This document shows, piece after piece, positions 20,601 through 28,634 of a stretch of 64,000 bases of DNA (positions are counted from its first letter, which is position 1; every line of letters starts with the position of its first letter). Origin of the DNA: Clavibacter phaseoli (GTDB lineage: Bacteria; Actinomycetota; Actinomycetes; Actinomycetales; Microbacteriaceae); the NCBI RefSeq assembly GCF_021922925.1, contig NZ_CP040786.1:1736001-1800000 (forward strand), read 5' to 3'. A program made the translations under genes and the position numbers. A model generated the notes under the pieces. The model saw nothing but the letters and a program-made list of their open reading frames with translations. It was not told where the DNA came from and made no database searches.

Positions 20601-20724
20601 AGCCGAGGTCGACCACGACGACCTGGTCGGGCCGCCGGGTCTGCGCGGCGATGGCCGCCAGGGTCCGGTCGAGGAACGGCGCGCCCTCGTGGGCGACGAG
20701 GATCGCGGTTACTCGTGGCTGCAT
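17644..20724 (-). CDS. glycosyltransferase family 2 with large multi-span membrane domain
   Basis: A 1026-residue protein. Residues 1-230 form a GT2 GT-A domain (ILVAHEGAPFLDRTLAAI, VVVVDLGSRDGS, and LSADNAP in the place of the usual DXD). A basic linker follows, then about 14 hydrophobic helices between residues 330 and 920, and a polar charged tail. Such proteins are conserved beside whiB and DUF5719 in actinobacteria and are thought to transfer sugars in envelope glycan assembly; the substrate is unknown. The ATG at 20724 starts the GT2 core immediately. A TAGGGT box lies 10 bases upstream. Confidence 0.9.
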   Translation of the reverse strand: MQPRVTAILVAHEGAPFLDRTLAAIAAQTRRPDQVVVVDLGSRDGSAALLAASDPTRMVQAPARMTFGQAVDQAVRVIPAPEGDHELLWLLSADNAPAPDALERLLAAVEASPSVAVAGPKLMEWDHPGYIHEMGTTLTTLGAAVPIVDVELDQAQYDEMSDVLGVAAGGMLVRHRLWDELGGFDDALPAIDDALDLCVRARLAGHRVVVVPAARVASAGDAGPGTAFLGKRTPRRRRRRLRRQAQLHRRLAYAPAAAVPFHWLSLVPLAILRALLQMLRKRPTAAPGEIGAAVRVAVAPGRIRASRRRLAAARTAPWSSIASLRQPLAVGRRRRSLAREQYRVEHMGVSDGVEFLATGGGWTVLAALLLSAVMWLPRLTGTALVGGQLLPLGPSAGALWAQVGIGVRGSGAGPVAPSDPFAYVLAVLGSVTAWEPSLAVLGLFVAALPLAALAAWLCAAQLTRNAWLRALAALVWTLAPTLLIALGEGRLPAVLAHLLLPWLALAVLRAPRSWSASAVAGILMAAVGASAPSLVPAVLMLWLVATVRAGRRAGRLATIPVPLVALVAPLVVYRVMQGQPLALAADPAVPAGFTPADVPGLALGFPTSGLGGWSAFVESLGATLPAAVPLVVVAVLVAPLVLGAIAALFLRGSHRAALALGVTVLGFATAVLAARTVVQSTGSDVVAVWPGSGLSLLWLGLAGALVLGFATLGRRSVVPGLVAAVTLVVLALPLVSAAVAGSTAVRATTDTSLPGLVVAEAATDPAVGTLVLRAGDDGSLSADVERGAGRTLEQVSTVDSTIGPLSDTQTRVAELAGNVSSRSGLDATEDLQGLGISYVLLETPSGDAETVVHDRARAALDDDPVFTAVGQTEAGLLWRFVGSDDLVAQVAGPGNLDDPGRAGVLAAQALVFALTLLLAIPTGGLAARSRPLPAYREPVAAGDARPADAVEPRPAHDDRGTPAYLDEPTGQAVEAAPFGDIPQAGERRAGDDGERDDAAPAPAADRDDDRARGADDDDRRRTDGHA

Positions 20725-20805
20725 GACAGGGGAGACCCTACGTGGTGCGTGGTGGGGATCCGCCGCAGCCGGACGGCGCGCCGGAAGCCGGGGGCCCCGG
20801 GCGGG

Positions 20806-21123
20806 TCAGACCGCGCGCTTGCGGAGCTTGCGGCGCTCGCGCTCGGAGAGGCCGCCCCAGATGCCGAAGCGCTCGTCGTTCTCGAGCGCGTACTCGAGGC
20901 ACTCGCTGCGCACCTCGCACGATCCGCAGATCTTCTTGGCGTCGCGGGTGGAGCCGCCCTTCTCGGGGAAGAACGCCTCCGGGTCGGTCTGCGCGCAGAG
21001 CGAGTCGGCCTGCCACGCGAGCGGGTTGCCGTCGTCGACGCCGCGGACGCCCGGGACCCCGAGTCGCACGGGGTCGACGAACCAGTCGTCGGGGACTCCG
21101 GCGTGGTACTCAGGTAGTGCCAT
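20806..21123 (-). CDS. whiB: WhiB-family iron-sulfur transcriptional regulator (WhiB2-like)
   Basis: A 105-residue WhiB-like protein. Four cluster-ligating cysteines are Cys43, Cys66, Cys69 and Cys75 (C-x2-C between the second and third, C-x5-C next), followed by the GIWGG turn (87-91) and the basic ERERRKLRKR tail that contacts DNA. WhiB2 proteins control septation and envelope functions, usually with a sigma-factor partner. Start 21123 gives the usual N-terminus. Its 5' region holds a perfect palindrome and a GC hairpin near the Shine-Dalgarno. Location between a glycosyltransferase and galE matches whiB2 synteny. Confidence 0.95.
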   Translation of the reverse strand: MALPEYHAGVPDDWFVDPVRLGVPGVRGVDDGNPLAWQADSLCAQTDPEAFFPEKGGSTRDAKKICGSCEVRSECLEYALENDERFGIWGGLSERERRKLRKRAV

Positions 21124-21140
21124 GTCACGATCTCCCCACG

Positions 21141-21159
21141 CGGCCGGGGCGCCCGGCCG
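21141..21159 (-). promoter_or_regulatory. GC-rich hairpin in the whiB 5' untranslated region
   Basis: An 8-bp perfect stem with a three-base loop (CGGCCGGG ... CCCGGCCG) lies about 18 bases upstream of the whiB start, next to its GGGGAG Shine-Dalgarno. It could affect ribosome access. Confidence 0.4.
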
Positions 21160-21179
21160 GCCCCAGCTCATCGTCATAA

Positions 21180-21193
21180 TTACACCGGTGTAA
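21180..21193. promoter_or_regulatory. perfect 14-bp palindrome in the whiB promoter
   Basis: TTACACCGGTGTAA is perfectly symmetric and immediately upstream of the AT-rich TGTAATTAT that is the best -10 candidate for whiB. It is a probable operator; the binding protein is unknown, and autoregulation or a developmental regulator is possible. Confidence 0.55.
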
Positions 21194-21213
21194 CTCCCCC
21201 GAGTCAAGCCGCG

Positions 21214-21227
21214 GAGGGTAAACCCTC
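21214..21227. terminator. short inverted repeat after galE
   Basis: GAGGGT-AA-ACCCTC, a perfect 6-bp stem with a two-base centre, 46 bases beyond the galE stop and upstream of whiB. It could be a weak terminator or a protein site. Confidence 0.3.
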
Positions 21228-21272
21228 AGCCGCTCCTCGAGGGTTGCGACGCGCCGCCGCTCGCTGCCGGCG

Positions 21273-22241
21273 CTAGGCCGCAGTGCCGGCCTGGCGGGCC
21301 CGCCAGGCGCTCGTGACCATGTCGTCCAGGGTGTGCCGCATGGCCCAGTCGATGTCGCGCGCGGCGAGCTCTCCCGAGGCCACGATGCGGGCCGGATCGC
21401 CGGGGCGGCGGTCGTGCAGCTCGGGCTCGAAGTCGATGCCGGTCGCGCCCGCGATCGCCGTCATGATCTCGCGGACGCTGACGCCCGCGCCGCTGCCGAG
21501 GCAGTAGACGGGCTCGACCGGATCGCCGGCCTCGAGCCGCCGGGCGGCGGCCACGTGCGACGCCGCGAGGTCCACGACGTGGATGTAGTCGCGGACGCAC
21601 GTGCCGTCGGGCGTCGGGTAGTCGGATCCGTAGACGCGCGGCGTCCGTCCGTCGAGCAGCGCGTCGAAGACGAGCGGGAACAGGTTGTGGGGGCTGGTGT
21701 CGAAGTAGCCCTCGTCGCCGGATCCGACGACGTTGAAGTACCGCAGCGACGCGTGGCGGAGGCCCTTGGCGACCCCCTGGTCGCGCAGGAGCCACTCGCC
21801 GATGAGCTTGGACTCGCCGTACGGGGATTCAGGGGCCTTCGGGGTGGCCTCGTCGACGAGGTCGACGTCCGTCGTGCCGTACACGGCGGCGGAGGAGGAG
21901 AACACGATGCTGTCGACGCCCGCGCGCTCCATCTCCTCCAGCAGGACGGCGGTGGCCGTGACGTTCTGCTCGTAGGTGTGCAGCGGGCGCTGCACGGAGA
22001 CGCCGGCGTACTTGAACCCGGCGACGTGGACGACGCCGCGGATGTCGCCCGAGCCGAGGATGCTCGCGAGCAGCTCCCGGTCGAGCACCGACCCGCGGTG
22101 GAAGGGCACGCCGTCCGGCACGAAGGACGCGTGGCCGCTCGAGAGGTCGTCGAGGACGACCGTGTCGATGCCGGCGCGAGCGAACGCGGAGACGATGTGC
22201 GAACCGATGTAGCCGGCGCCGCCGGTGACCAACCATGTCAT
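21273..22241 (-). CDS. galE: UDP-glucose 4-epimerase
   Basis: A 322-residue extended short-chain dehydrogenase that interconverts UDP-glucose and UDP-galactose with bound NAD. GGAGYIG (residues 7-13) binds NAD; SSSAAVYG, then Tyr141 and Lys145 of YGESK form the catalytic set; RYFNVVGS is the substrate segment. Its product UDP-galactopyranose is the substrate of the UDP-galactopyranose mutase at 39939, linking it to galactofuranose supply. The start ATG has TAGGGT six bases upstream and no Shine-Dalgarno. Confidence 0.95.
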   Translation of the reverse strand: MTWLVTGGAGYIGSHIVSAFARAGIDTVVLDDLSSGHASFVPDGVPFHRGSVLDRELLASILGSGDIRGVVHVAGFKYAGVSVQRPLHTYEQNVTATAVLLEEMERAGVDSIVFSSSAAVYGTTDVDLVDEATPKAPESPYGESKLIGEWLLRDQGVAKGLRHASLRYFNVVGSGDEGYFDTSPHNLFPLVFDALLDGRTPRVYGSDYPTPDGTCVRDYIHVVDLAASHVAAARRLEAGDPVEPVYCLGSGAGVSVREIMTAIAGATGIDFEPELHDRRPGDPARIVASGELAARDIDWAMRHTLDDMVTSAWRARQAGTAA

Positions 22242-22247
22242 GCGGCA

Positions 22248-22253
22248 ACCCTA
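22248..22253 (-). promoter_or_regulatory. -10 element of galE (leaderless type)
   Basis: On the minus strand TAGGGT-TGCCGC-ATG: the hexamer is six bases before the galE start codon and no ribosome-binding site is present. Confidence 0.6.
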
Positions 22254-22276
22254 TCGACGGCCGTCGGGACCTCCGG

Positions 22277-23569
22277 TCACGCGGCGTCGTCGCCCGCGGC
22301 GGGCGCCGGCGTCGTCGCGAGGAACGCCTCGCCCTCCCCCGTCACGACGAGCCGGCCCTCGTCGGGCGTGACGAAGACGGCGTCGCCGCGGCGGATCACG
22401 ACGGTCGAGGCCTCGCCGCGGAGCGTCACCTCGCCCGCGGTGCAGAGGACGATGGCGGGCCCGTCGACCTCGACCACGCTCGCGCCCGCGTCGCCGTCGG
22501 CCGCGTCGCGCGTGGCCGGCGCGATCCGCGCGAGCAGGAAGTCGGGCACGTCCGGCCGGTACAGCTCGACGCCCGGCGCCGCGTGCTCGGGCGCGAGGTA
22601 CGGCACGGGCAGCGCCTGGAACTCGAGCACGTCGAGGAGCTCGGGCACGTCGACGTGCTTGGGCGTGAGGCCGCCGCGCAGCACGTTGTCGGACGCCGCC
22701 ATGAGCTCGATCCCGAGGCCGTGCAGGTACGCGTGGATGTTCCCCGCGGGCAGGTAGAGCGCCTCGCCGCGGCGCAGCGTCACGCGGTTGAGTAGCAGGG
22801 AGGTGACGATGCCGGGATCGCCGGGGTACGCCTCCGCGAGCTCGCGCACGGTGCGCATCTCCGTCGCGAACTCGCGGCACTGCCGGTCGGAGGCGAGGCT
22901 CGCGAGCAGCGTGACGCGGTCGACGAGGCGGCGCACCTCGGATCCGCCGCCCATGAGGAAGGCGAACGCGTCGCGCAGCACGTCCGCCTCGGAGCCGGTC
23001 AGGCGCGACAGGACCGTGCGGATCACGGCCGGGTCGGAGTCGGGCCCCGACGCGTCGAGCGTGAGCAGCAGGGTGAAGACGTCGCGCACCTCGGCGAGCG
23101 GGCGGAAGCCGCAGAGGGCGTGGAACTCGTCGCTCAGCGCGTAGACGAGCTCGGGCTTGTGCAGCGGGTCCTTGTAGTTGCGGTGCGGCGCGTCGATCGG
23201 GACGCCGCGCTCCTCCTCGTCCCGGAAGCCGAGGCGGGCGCGGTGCAGGTCCGGGTGCGCCTGCAGGGAGAGCGGGCCGCCCGCGGCGAGCACCTTGAGG
23301 AGGAACGGGAGGCCGGGGCCGTCGCCCGGGCGGAGGCCGGAGGCGAGCGGGCCGAGCGTCGTCGCGGGGTCCGCGTGGATCCACTCGGACAGCGTCCGCG
23401 CGCCGCCGACCGTCGACGGGTCGACCACGCGGGTCGGCGAGCCGTCGTGCGCGCCGAGCCACAGCTCGGCCTCCGGGCCCCCGGACGGCTCGCGGCCGAG
23501 GAGCTCGGCGATGGCGGTGCGGGACCCCCATGCGTAGTCGCGGGGGGTGTTGGCGAGGGCAGTGAACAC
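22277..23569 (-). CDS. manA: mannose-6-phosphate isomerase, class I
   Basis: A 430-residue zinc cupin enzyme converting fructose-6-P to mannose-6-P, the step before ManB. Type I signatures are intact: QAHPDLHRA (zinc Gln/His region), KPELVYAL with the zinc Glu, and the long YLPAGNIHAYLHGLGIELMAASDNVLRGG split across residues about 265-300. A C-terminal cupin half follows. GTG 23569 has AGGA about seven bases upstream. It precedes galE by 35 bases in the same direction; galE also has its own promoter. Confidence 0.94.
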   Translation of the reverse strand: MFTALANTPRDYAWGSRTAIAELLGREPSGGPEAELWLGAHDGSPTRVVDPSTVGGARTLSEWIHADPATTLGPLASGLRPGDGPGLPFLLKVLAAGGPLSLQAHPDLHRARLGFRDEEERGVPIDAPHRNYKDPLHKPELVYALSDEFHALCGFRPLAEVRDVFTLLLTLDASGPDSDPAVIRTVLSRLTGSEADVLRDAFAFLMGGGSEVRRLVDRVTLLASLASDRQCREFATEMRTVRELAEAYPGDPGIVTSLLLNRVTLRRGEALYLPAGNIHAYLHGLGIELMAASDNVLRGGLTPKHVDVPELLDVLEFQALPVPYLAPEHAAPGVELYRPDVPDFLLARIAPATRDAADGDAGASVVEVDGPAIVLCTAGEVTLRGEASTVVIRRGDAVFVTPDEGRLVVTGEGEAFLATTPAPAAGDDAA

Positions 23570-23676
23570 GTCGGATCCTGTCGGGCTTGGCGGCTACCTA
23601 CAACGCCCGAGGGCGCGCGTCCTGTCCGGACGCGACCAAAGTACCAACCGATGACCGCGCCGCCGGGACGCCGACC

Positions 23677-23712
23677 TAGGCTCGGCCGCAGGCGCCCGTC
23701 CCCGAGGGCGCC
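23677..23712 (+). promoter_or_regulatory. promoter and 5' leader hairpin of the acyl-CoA dehydrogenase gene
   Basis: TAGGCT (23677-23682) is a probable -10 box. A 7-bp stem GGCGCCC/GGGCGCC (23691-23697 with 23706-23712) follows within the leader, 21 bases before the GTG start. Confidence 0.4.
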
Positions 23713-23733
23713 GACGAACCGCAACGGAGCATC

Positions 23734-24912
23734 GTGTCCCTCACCCCCCTCATCGGCGACTTCTACGGCTACGAGTCCCGCCTCGGCGACCGGGAGAAGG
23801 AGTCCCTCGCCGACCTCCGCGCCTACCTCGAGACCGAGGTCCGGCCGCACGTCAACGGGCTGTGGGCCCGCGCCGAGTTCCCCCGCCACGTGGTCGCCGG
23901 CCTCGCCGAGCGCGGCATCTTCGGCATGCCGTTCGCCGAGACGCGCCCGTTCGAGAACTCGGCCGTGTACCGCGGCTGGGCCGCGCTCGAGCTCGGCCGC
24001 ATCGACGCGAGCATCGCCACCGTGGTCGGCATGCAGAGCGGGCTCGTGATGGGCAGCGTCGCCGTCGCCGGATCCCCCGAGCAGCGCGCCGAGTGGCTGC
24101 CGCGCTTCGCGTCCGGCGAGATCCTCGGGTCCTTCGGGCTCACCGAGCCGCTGTCCGGGTCCGACTCCGCCCGGGGCCTCCGCACCGTCGCGACGCGGCG
24201 CGGCGACGAGTGGAGCATCACGGGCGCCAAGCGCTGGATCGGCAACGGCACCATCAGCGACGTCACGGTCATCTGGGCCAAGGACGCCGACGACGGCCAG
24301 GTGAAGGGCTTCCTCGTCCCCAACGACTCCCCCGGCTTCCGCGCCACGCGGATCGAGGACAAGCAGGCGCTGCGCATCGTGCAGAACGCCGACATCGAGC
24401 TCGACGGCGTCATCGTGCCCGAGCGCAACCGCCTGCAGAACTCGCGGTCGTTCGCCGACACGGCCGCCGTGCTGCGCCTCACGCGCGCCGAGGTGGCGTG
24501 GGCCGCCATCGGCATCTCGATCGGCGCCTACGAGGCGGCCGTCGCGTACGCGGGCGAGCGCCAGCAGTTCGGCAAGCCGCTCGGCGCGCACCAGCTGATC
24601 CAGGACCTCCTCGTCCGCAGCCTCGGCAACATCACGGCGTCCATCGGCCTCGTGACGCGCGCGTCCGAGATGGTGGACGAGGGCACCCAGTCGGACGAGC
24701 ACTCGGCCCTCGCCAAGGCCTACGCCACGAGCCGGATGCGCGAGACCGTCGCCTGGTGCCGCGAGGCCTTCGGCGGCAACGGCATCGTGCTCGACTACGA
24801 CGTGGCGCGCTTCTTCGCCGACGCCGAGGCCATCTACTCCTACGAGGGCACCCGCGAGATGAACACGCTCATCGTCGGCCGGGCGATCACGGGGCACGCG
24901 GCCTTCGTCTGA
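23734..24912 (+). CDS. acyl-CoA dehydrogenase (glutaryl-CoA dehydrogenase-like)
   Basis: A 392-residue FAD flavoenzyme oxidising an acyl-CoA at C2-C3. FGLTEPLSGSD and the WITGAKRWIGNG-like segment bind FAD, and the catalytic base is the Glu of YEGTREMN (about residue 371), the position used by glutaryl-CoA and short-branched-chain enzymes. Lack of a signal or membrane segment places it in the cytoplasm with an ETF partner. GTG 23734 has GGAG four bases upstream. Neighbours are envelope genes, so it is probably an unrelated single-gene unit. Substrate is uncertain. Confidence 0.88.
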   Translation: MSLTPLIGDFYGYESRLGDREKESLADLRAYLETEVRPHVNGLWARAEFPRHVVAGLAERGIFGMPFAETRPFENSAVYRGWAALELGRIDASIATVVGMQSGLVMGSVAVAGSPEQRAEWLPRFASGEILGSFGLTEPLSGSDSARGLRTVATRRGDEWSITGAKRWIGNGTISDVTVIWAKDADDGQVKGFLVPNDSPGFRATRIEDKQALRIVQNADIELDGVIVPERNRLQNSRSFADTAAVLRLTRAEVAWAAIGISIGAYEAAVAYAGERQQFGKPLGAHQLIQDLLVRSLGNITASIGLVTRASEMVDEGTQSDEHSALAKAYATSRMRETVAWCREAFGGNGIVLDYDVARFFADAEAIYSYEGTREMNTLIVGRAITGHAAFV

Positions 24913-24917
24913 TGGAC

Positions 24918-24965
24918 AGCGGGGGCGCCGGGCGCGCGGGCGATCGCGCCGCCCCCGCCCCCGCT
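24918..24965 (+). terminator. hairpin after acyl-CoA dehydrogenase
   Basis: A perfect 10-bp stem (24918-24927 with 24956-24965) with a 28-base GC-rich loop begins six bases after the stop. Confidence 0.4.
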
Positions 24966-25000
24966 CCGCCCAGGCGGCGGGTCGCGACCCCGGGGCCGGA

Positions 25001-25006
25001 TACCCT
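25001..25006 (+). promoter_or_regulatory. -10 element of the first O-antigen ligase-like gene (leaderless type)
   Basis: GA-TACCCT is followed by seven bases and ATG at 25014, with no Shine-Dalgarno. Confidence 0.55.
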
Positions 25007-25013
25007 GATGGGC

Positions 25014-26558
25014 ATGCCCACCGCCAGCCGCCGAGCCCTCCGGAGCTTCGCGACCTTCGTCCTCGTCACCACGTTCGCCGGTGACATGTGGCGCGACAGC
25101 CTCAGCTGGTGGGGCTTCGGCGCCATCGCGCTCGCGGTGCTGGTCACCTGCATCACGCTGCTCGCGCGCTCGCGGCCCCTGCCGCGCCTGCGCGTGCTCC
25201 CCGTCCCGCTCCTCGCGTTCACGGGGATCGCGATGCTGTCGATCGCGTGGTCGCAGTACCGGGCCGAGTCGGCGCTCGGCGTGCTCATCCAGCTGTCGAC
25301 GTCCATCGCGGCGCTGACGCTCGTCGTGCTGCTGTCGTGGTCGGAGATCGTCCAGGCGCTCGGCCGCGCGTTCCGCGTCATCCTCGGGCTGTCGCTCGCC
25401 TTCGAGCTGTTCGTCGCCGTCGTGGTGCGCCAGCCGGTCATGCCGTTCTTCACGGACTACGGGCCGCGCGCGCCGGCCGCCTTCGCGTGGACCCGCGGGG
25501 AGCTCCTCAGCGGCGGCCGGATCCAGGGCGTCGTCGGCAACGCCAACCTGCTCGCCATGGTGGCGCTGCTCGGCCTCATCGTCTTCTCGCTGCAGTACGC
25601 GGCGCGCACCGTCGACCGGAGGCGCGCGGCGCTCTGGATCGCGGTCGCCCTCCTCACCCTCGCCCTCACGGGGAGCTCGACCGTGCTGGTGGCGCTCCTC
25701 ATGACCGGCATGGTCGCGGTGCTCGCGCTCATCGCGCGTCGCGTCGGCCTGCGGGGGCGGCTCGCGCTGGCGGGCGGCGTCGTGGTGGCCGCGGCGGTCG
25801 GCGCGGGCGTCGTCGTCACGCGCACCTCGGAGGTCTTCGAGCTGCTCGGCCGCTCGCCCGACCTCACCGGCCGCTTCGAGATCTGGGAGTCCGTCATCGG
25901 GCTCGCGCAGCAGCACCCCGTCATCGGCTGGGGCTGGATCGGCTACTGGGCCCCCTGGGTCAAGCCGTTCGAGGGCCTCGCCGTGCGCAGCGGCGTCACC
26001 TACCTCCAGGCGCACGACGCCTACCTCGACGTCTTCCTGCAGCTCGGCGTCCTGGGCGCCCTCGTCCTCGTCTGCCTCGTCGTCACGACGTACGTCCGCT
26101 CGTGGTGGGCCGCCATCGACCGGCCGCAGCACCGGCGCGACCGGGTCGAGCCGTACTCCGCGCTCGCGCTCGCGCCGCTGCTGCTCATGACCGCGCTCGC
26201 CGTGCAGAGCCTCGCGGAGAGCCGGCTGCTGTACGAAGGGAACTGGCTCCTGCTCGTCGTCATCGCGATCGCGACGCGCTCCGGCATGGTCGCTCGCGAG
26301 GACGTCCCCGGACCCGTGGACTCCCGGCGGCGGCCCCGCCCGGTCGCCCCCGGCGTGGCCGCGCCGGGCGCCGGGGACGCGGGCGCCGCCGGGCCCGGCG
26401 CTGCGGAGGTCGGGGCCCCGGTCGACCGCGGCCCCGCGCCGGCGTCCGCATCCCGGGCCGCCGCCTCGCCCGCGACCGCGTCGCCGCCCGCCTCCGTCGC
26501 GCTGGCCGGCCCCTCCGCCGCTCCCGCCGCCGGCCCCCACGATCCCGACGCCGCGTGA
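25014..26558 (+). CDS. O-antigen ligase/polymerase family membrane protein 1
   Basis: A 514-residue membrane protein with 10-12 hydrophobic helices and the Wzy_C/WaaL pattern: GVVGNANLLAM near the middle, then a large external loop beginning LTGRFEIWESVIGLAQQHPVIGWGW and closing with HDAYLDVFLQLGVLGA. Such enzymes polymerise or ligate lipid-linked glycans outside the membrane. The last 80 residues are an Ala/Pro/Gly-rich cytoplasmic tail with no domain. ATG 25014 is preferred over ATG 25008 because of the -10 spacing. It is followed 42 bases later by a second member of the family. Confidence 0.85.
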   Translation: MPTASRRALRSFATFVLVTTFAGDMWRDSLSWWGFGAIALAVLVTCITLLARSRPLPRLRVLPVPLLAFTGIAMLSIAWSQYRAESALGVLIQLSTSIAALTLVVLLSWSEIVQALGRAFRVILGLSLAFELFVAVVVRQPVMPFFTDYGPRAPAAFAWTRGELLSGGRIQGVVGNANLLAMVALLGLIVFSLQYAARTVDRRRAALWIAVALLTLALTGSSTVLVALLMTGMVAVLALIARRVGLRGRLALAGGVVVAAAVGAGVVVTRTSEVFELLGRSPDLTGRFEIWESVIGLAQQHPVIGWGWIGYWAPWVKPFEGLAVRSGVTYLQAHDAYLDVFLQLGVLGALVLVCLVVTTYVRSWWAAIDRPQHRRDRVEPYSALALAPLLLMTALAVQSLAESRLLYEGNWLLLVVIAIATRSGMVAREDVPGPVDSRRRPRPVAPGVAAPGAGDAGAAGPGAAEVGAPVDRGPAPASASRAAASPATASPPASVALAGPSAAPAAGPHDPDAA

Positions 26559-26600
26559 CCGCGGCCGCGCTCACCCACGACCGCCCGTGACGACCGCTCC

Positions 26601-27920
26601 GTGAACGCCCCCGTCCGCCTCGTGCTGCCGGAGCGCCTGCCCGACCTCCTCGGGTCGGCCAGGTTCTCGGCCGCGCTCACGCAGTGCATCCTCGGCACGG
26701 CGCTCCTCTCCCACGCGCTGCGAGCGACCACCGGCTGGGCGGGGCTCGTCGCCATCGTGACGGGGCTCGTCGTCCTGGCCGGGGCGTCGCTCGCGGCCAA
26801 GCGCGGCGACTGGGAGTGGCGCGGCCTCCTCCCCATCTCCCTGCTGGTGCTCGTGGCCTGGTGCGCGGCGACGCTGCTCTGGACCGCGTACCAGCCGGAC
26901 GCGATCGGCGGCGTGCTCTACCTGGCGGCGTCCGCGTTCCTCGCGGTGTACGTCGCGGTCGTCCGCGACCTGATCCAGATCGTGCGCGCCGCCGGCGACG
27001 TCCTGCGGCTGGTGCTGGTGGGCTCCCTGGCGCTCGAGGTCCTGGCCGGGCTCCTCATCGACGGGCCGATCCCCTTCCTCGGCATCCGCGGGGCGCTCGA
27101 GCGCCTCGGGCCGATCCAGGGGCTCCTGGGCGAGCGCAACGCCCTCGGCATCGTCGCGCTCGTCGCCGCCGTCACGTTCGCGATCGAGCTCATCACCCGG
27201 TCCGTGTCCCGCGGCCGCGCAGTGTTCTCGCTCGCGACGGCGCTCCTCGTGGCGTCGCTCACGCGCTCGTCGGTGATCCTCGGCACCTTCCTCGTGCTCG
27301 CGGTCGCCGCCCTCGCCATCCTCGGCCTCCGCCATCTCGCGCGCCAGGCCCGGCCTCTCGCCAACAGCGCCGCCCTGGTGCTCGCGGCCCTCGTCGCCGT
27401 GCTCGTCGTCGCCTTCCGCTCCCCCGTGCTGCAGGTGCTGCAGGCCCGGCCCGACTACCTCCAGCGCGTCGCCCTCTGGCGCGAGATGCTCCGCCTGATC
27501 GACCTGAACACCATCGAGGGCTGGGGCTTCGTGGGCCTCTGGCGGCTGGACGCGTACCCCTACACGGCGCTGGACCTCGTGAGCCGCGGCGCGCAGGAGA
27601 CCGGCCGGAACGCCTACCTCGACCTCTACCTCCAGGCCGGGCTCGTCGGCCTCGTGCTCTTCGCGGCCTTCTGCGCGCTCGCGCTCGGGCGCTCGTGGGT
27701 GCTCGCGACCAGCAAGCGCGGCGTCGGCTACGTGTGGACGGCCCTCGTCCTGGTCGTGCTCCTCGTCGCGTCGCTGGCCGAGAGCGTCACGATCGTGGAG
27801 TGGGGGTGGGTGCTCCTCGTGATCTGCGCCGTCAAGGCCGCGCAGGGTCGCAGCTGGCGGCACGGCCTGCCGCAGCCCGCGCCCGATGCGCGCCACCCGG
27901 AGGGGACGCCGGCGTCCTGA
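26601..27920 (+). CDS. O-antigen ligase/polymerase family membrane protein 2
   Basis: A 439-residue paralogue-like neighbour of the preceding gene, with about 11 hydrophobic helices. The two share the motif plan: GLLGERNALGIVAL in the middle and RNAYLDLYLQAGLVGL after the outer loop, but sequence identity looks low, so they may act on different acceptors. The GTG at 26601 is the first start; there is no obvious Shine-Dalgarno. Two such proteins side by side suggest one polymerase and one ligase, which the sequence alone cannot separate. Confidence 0.83.
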   Translation: MNAPVRLVLPERLPDLLGSARFSAALTQCILGTALLSHALRATTGWAGLVAIVTGLVVLAGASLAAKRGDWEWRGLLPISLLVLVAWCAATLLWTAYQPDAIGGVLYLAASAFLAVYVAVVRDLIQIVRAAGDVLRLVLVGSLALEVLAGLLIDGPIPFLGIRGALERLGPIQGLLGERNALGIVALVAAVTFAIELITRSVSRGRAVFSLATALLVASLTRSSVILGTFLVLAVAALAILGLRHLARQARPLANSAALVLAALVAVLVVAFRSPVLQVLQARPDYLQRVALWREMLRLIDLNTIEGWGFVGLWRLDAYPYTALDLVSRGAQETGRNAYLDLYLQAGLVGLVLFAAFCALALGRSWVLATSKRGVGYVWTALVLVVLLVASLAESVTIVEWGWVLLVICAVKAAQGRSWRHGLPQPAPDARHPEGTPAS

Positions 27921-27947
27921 TCCGTCGGGTCGTCGTCGCGCCGGACT

Positions 27948-27980
27948 CGGCCCCGCGCCGGGTGGGGACGGCCGGGGCCG
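27948..27980. terminator. hairpin between convergent ligase and phosphatase genes
   Basis: CGGCCCCG (27948-27955) pairs with CGGGGCCG (27973-27980) across a 17-base loop, just before the end of the convergent phosphatase gene. Confidence 0.5.
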
Positions 27981-27986
27981 CCCGCG

Positions 27987-28634
27987 TCAGACCGCGCCGG
28001 TGTCGGTCGACTCGGCGAGCAGCCCGGCCGACGGGGCCCAGTACGCGACCTCGCGGAAGCCGCCCGCGGCGGGCTCGAACGAGGTGATGCTCGACAGGGC
28101 GCAGCGGCGCTTCCGCGGATCGTGGAACAGCGGCTTCCCGGCGACGCTGCGGTGCGCCATCCAGATGGGCAGCTGGTGCCCGACGAGGACGGCGTCCGTG
28201 CCGTCCGGGGCGTCGGCGGCGGCGGCCGCGAGCTCGGCGCGCATGCGGGCGGCGACCTCCGCGAACGGCTCGCCCCAGCTCGGGCGCAGCGGGTTGACGA
28301 GGTAGCGCCACGCGGCGGGCTTGCCGAGGATCTTGAGGCTCACGTCGAAGCGCCCGCCCTGCAGCCTGCTCGACGCCTCCACGAGCCCGTCGCGGCGCTC
28401 CGCCTGGAGCCCGAGGGCGGCCTCGAGCGGCGCCGACGACTCGAGCGCGCGCTGCAGCGGCGACGATCGGAGCAGCCCGACCTCGCGACCCGACGCGACC
28501 ACGTGGTCGGCGGCCGCGGCGGCCATGCGGCGGCCCAGCGCGGTGAGGCCGAAGCCGGGGAGCCGGCCGTAGAGGATGCCGTCCGGGTTGTCGACCTCGC
28601 CGTGGCGCACGAGGTGGATCCTGGCGGCCGTCAC
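27987..28634 (-). CDS. histidine phosphatase family protein
   Basis: A 215-residue phosphoglycerate-mutase-like phosphatase. The catalytic RHGE (residues 10-13, His11 nucleophile) and the second-site VGHQ near residue 150 are intact, so it should be active on a phosphomonoester. It is divergent from the decaprenyl-phosphate phosphoribosyltransferase gene, which makes a 5-phosphoribose lipid needing dephosphorylation; this pairing suggests, but does not prove, that substrate. The GTG start at 28634 overlaps the stop of a 9-codon upstream reading frame (GTGA) and has no Shine-Dalgarno. Confidence 0.88.
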   Translation of the reverse strand: MTAARIHLVRHGEVDNPDGILYGRLPGFGLTALGRRMAAAAADHVVASGREVGLLRSSPLQRALESSAPLEAALGLQAERRDGLVEASSRLQGGRFDVSLKILGKPAAWRYLVNPLRPSWGEPFAEVAARMRAELAAAAADAPDGTDAVLVGHQLPIWMAHRSVAGKPLFHDPRKRRCALSSITSFEPAAGGFREVAYWAPSAGLLAESTDTGAV

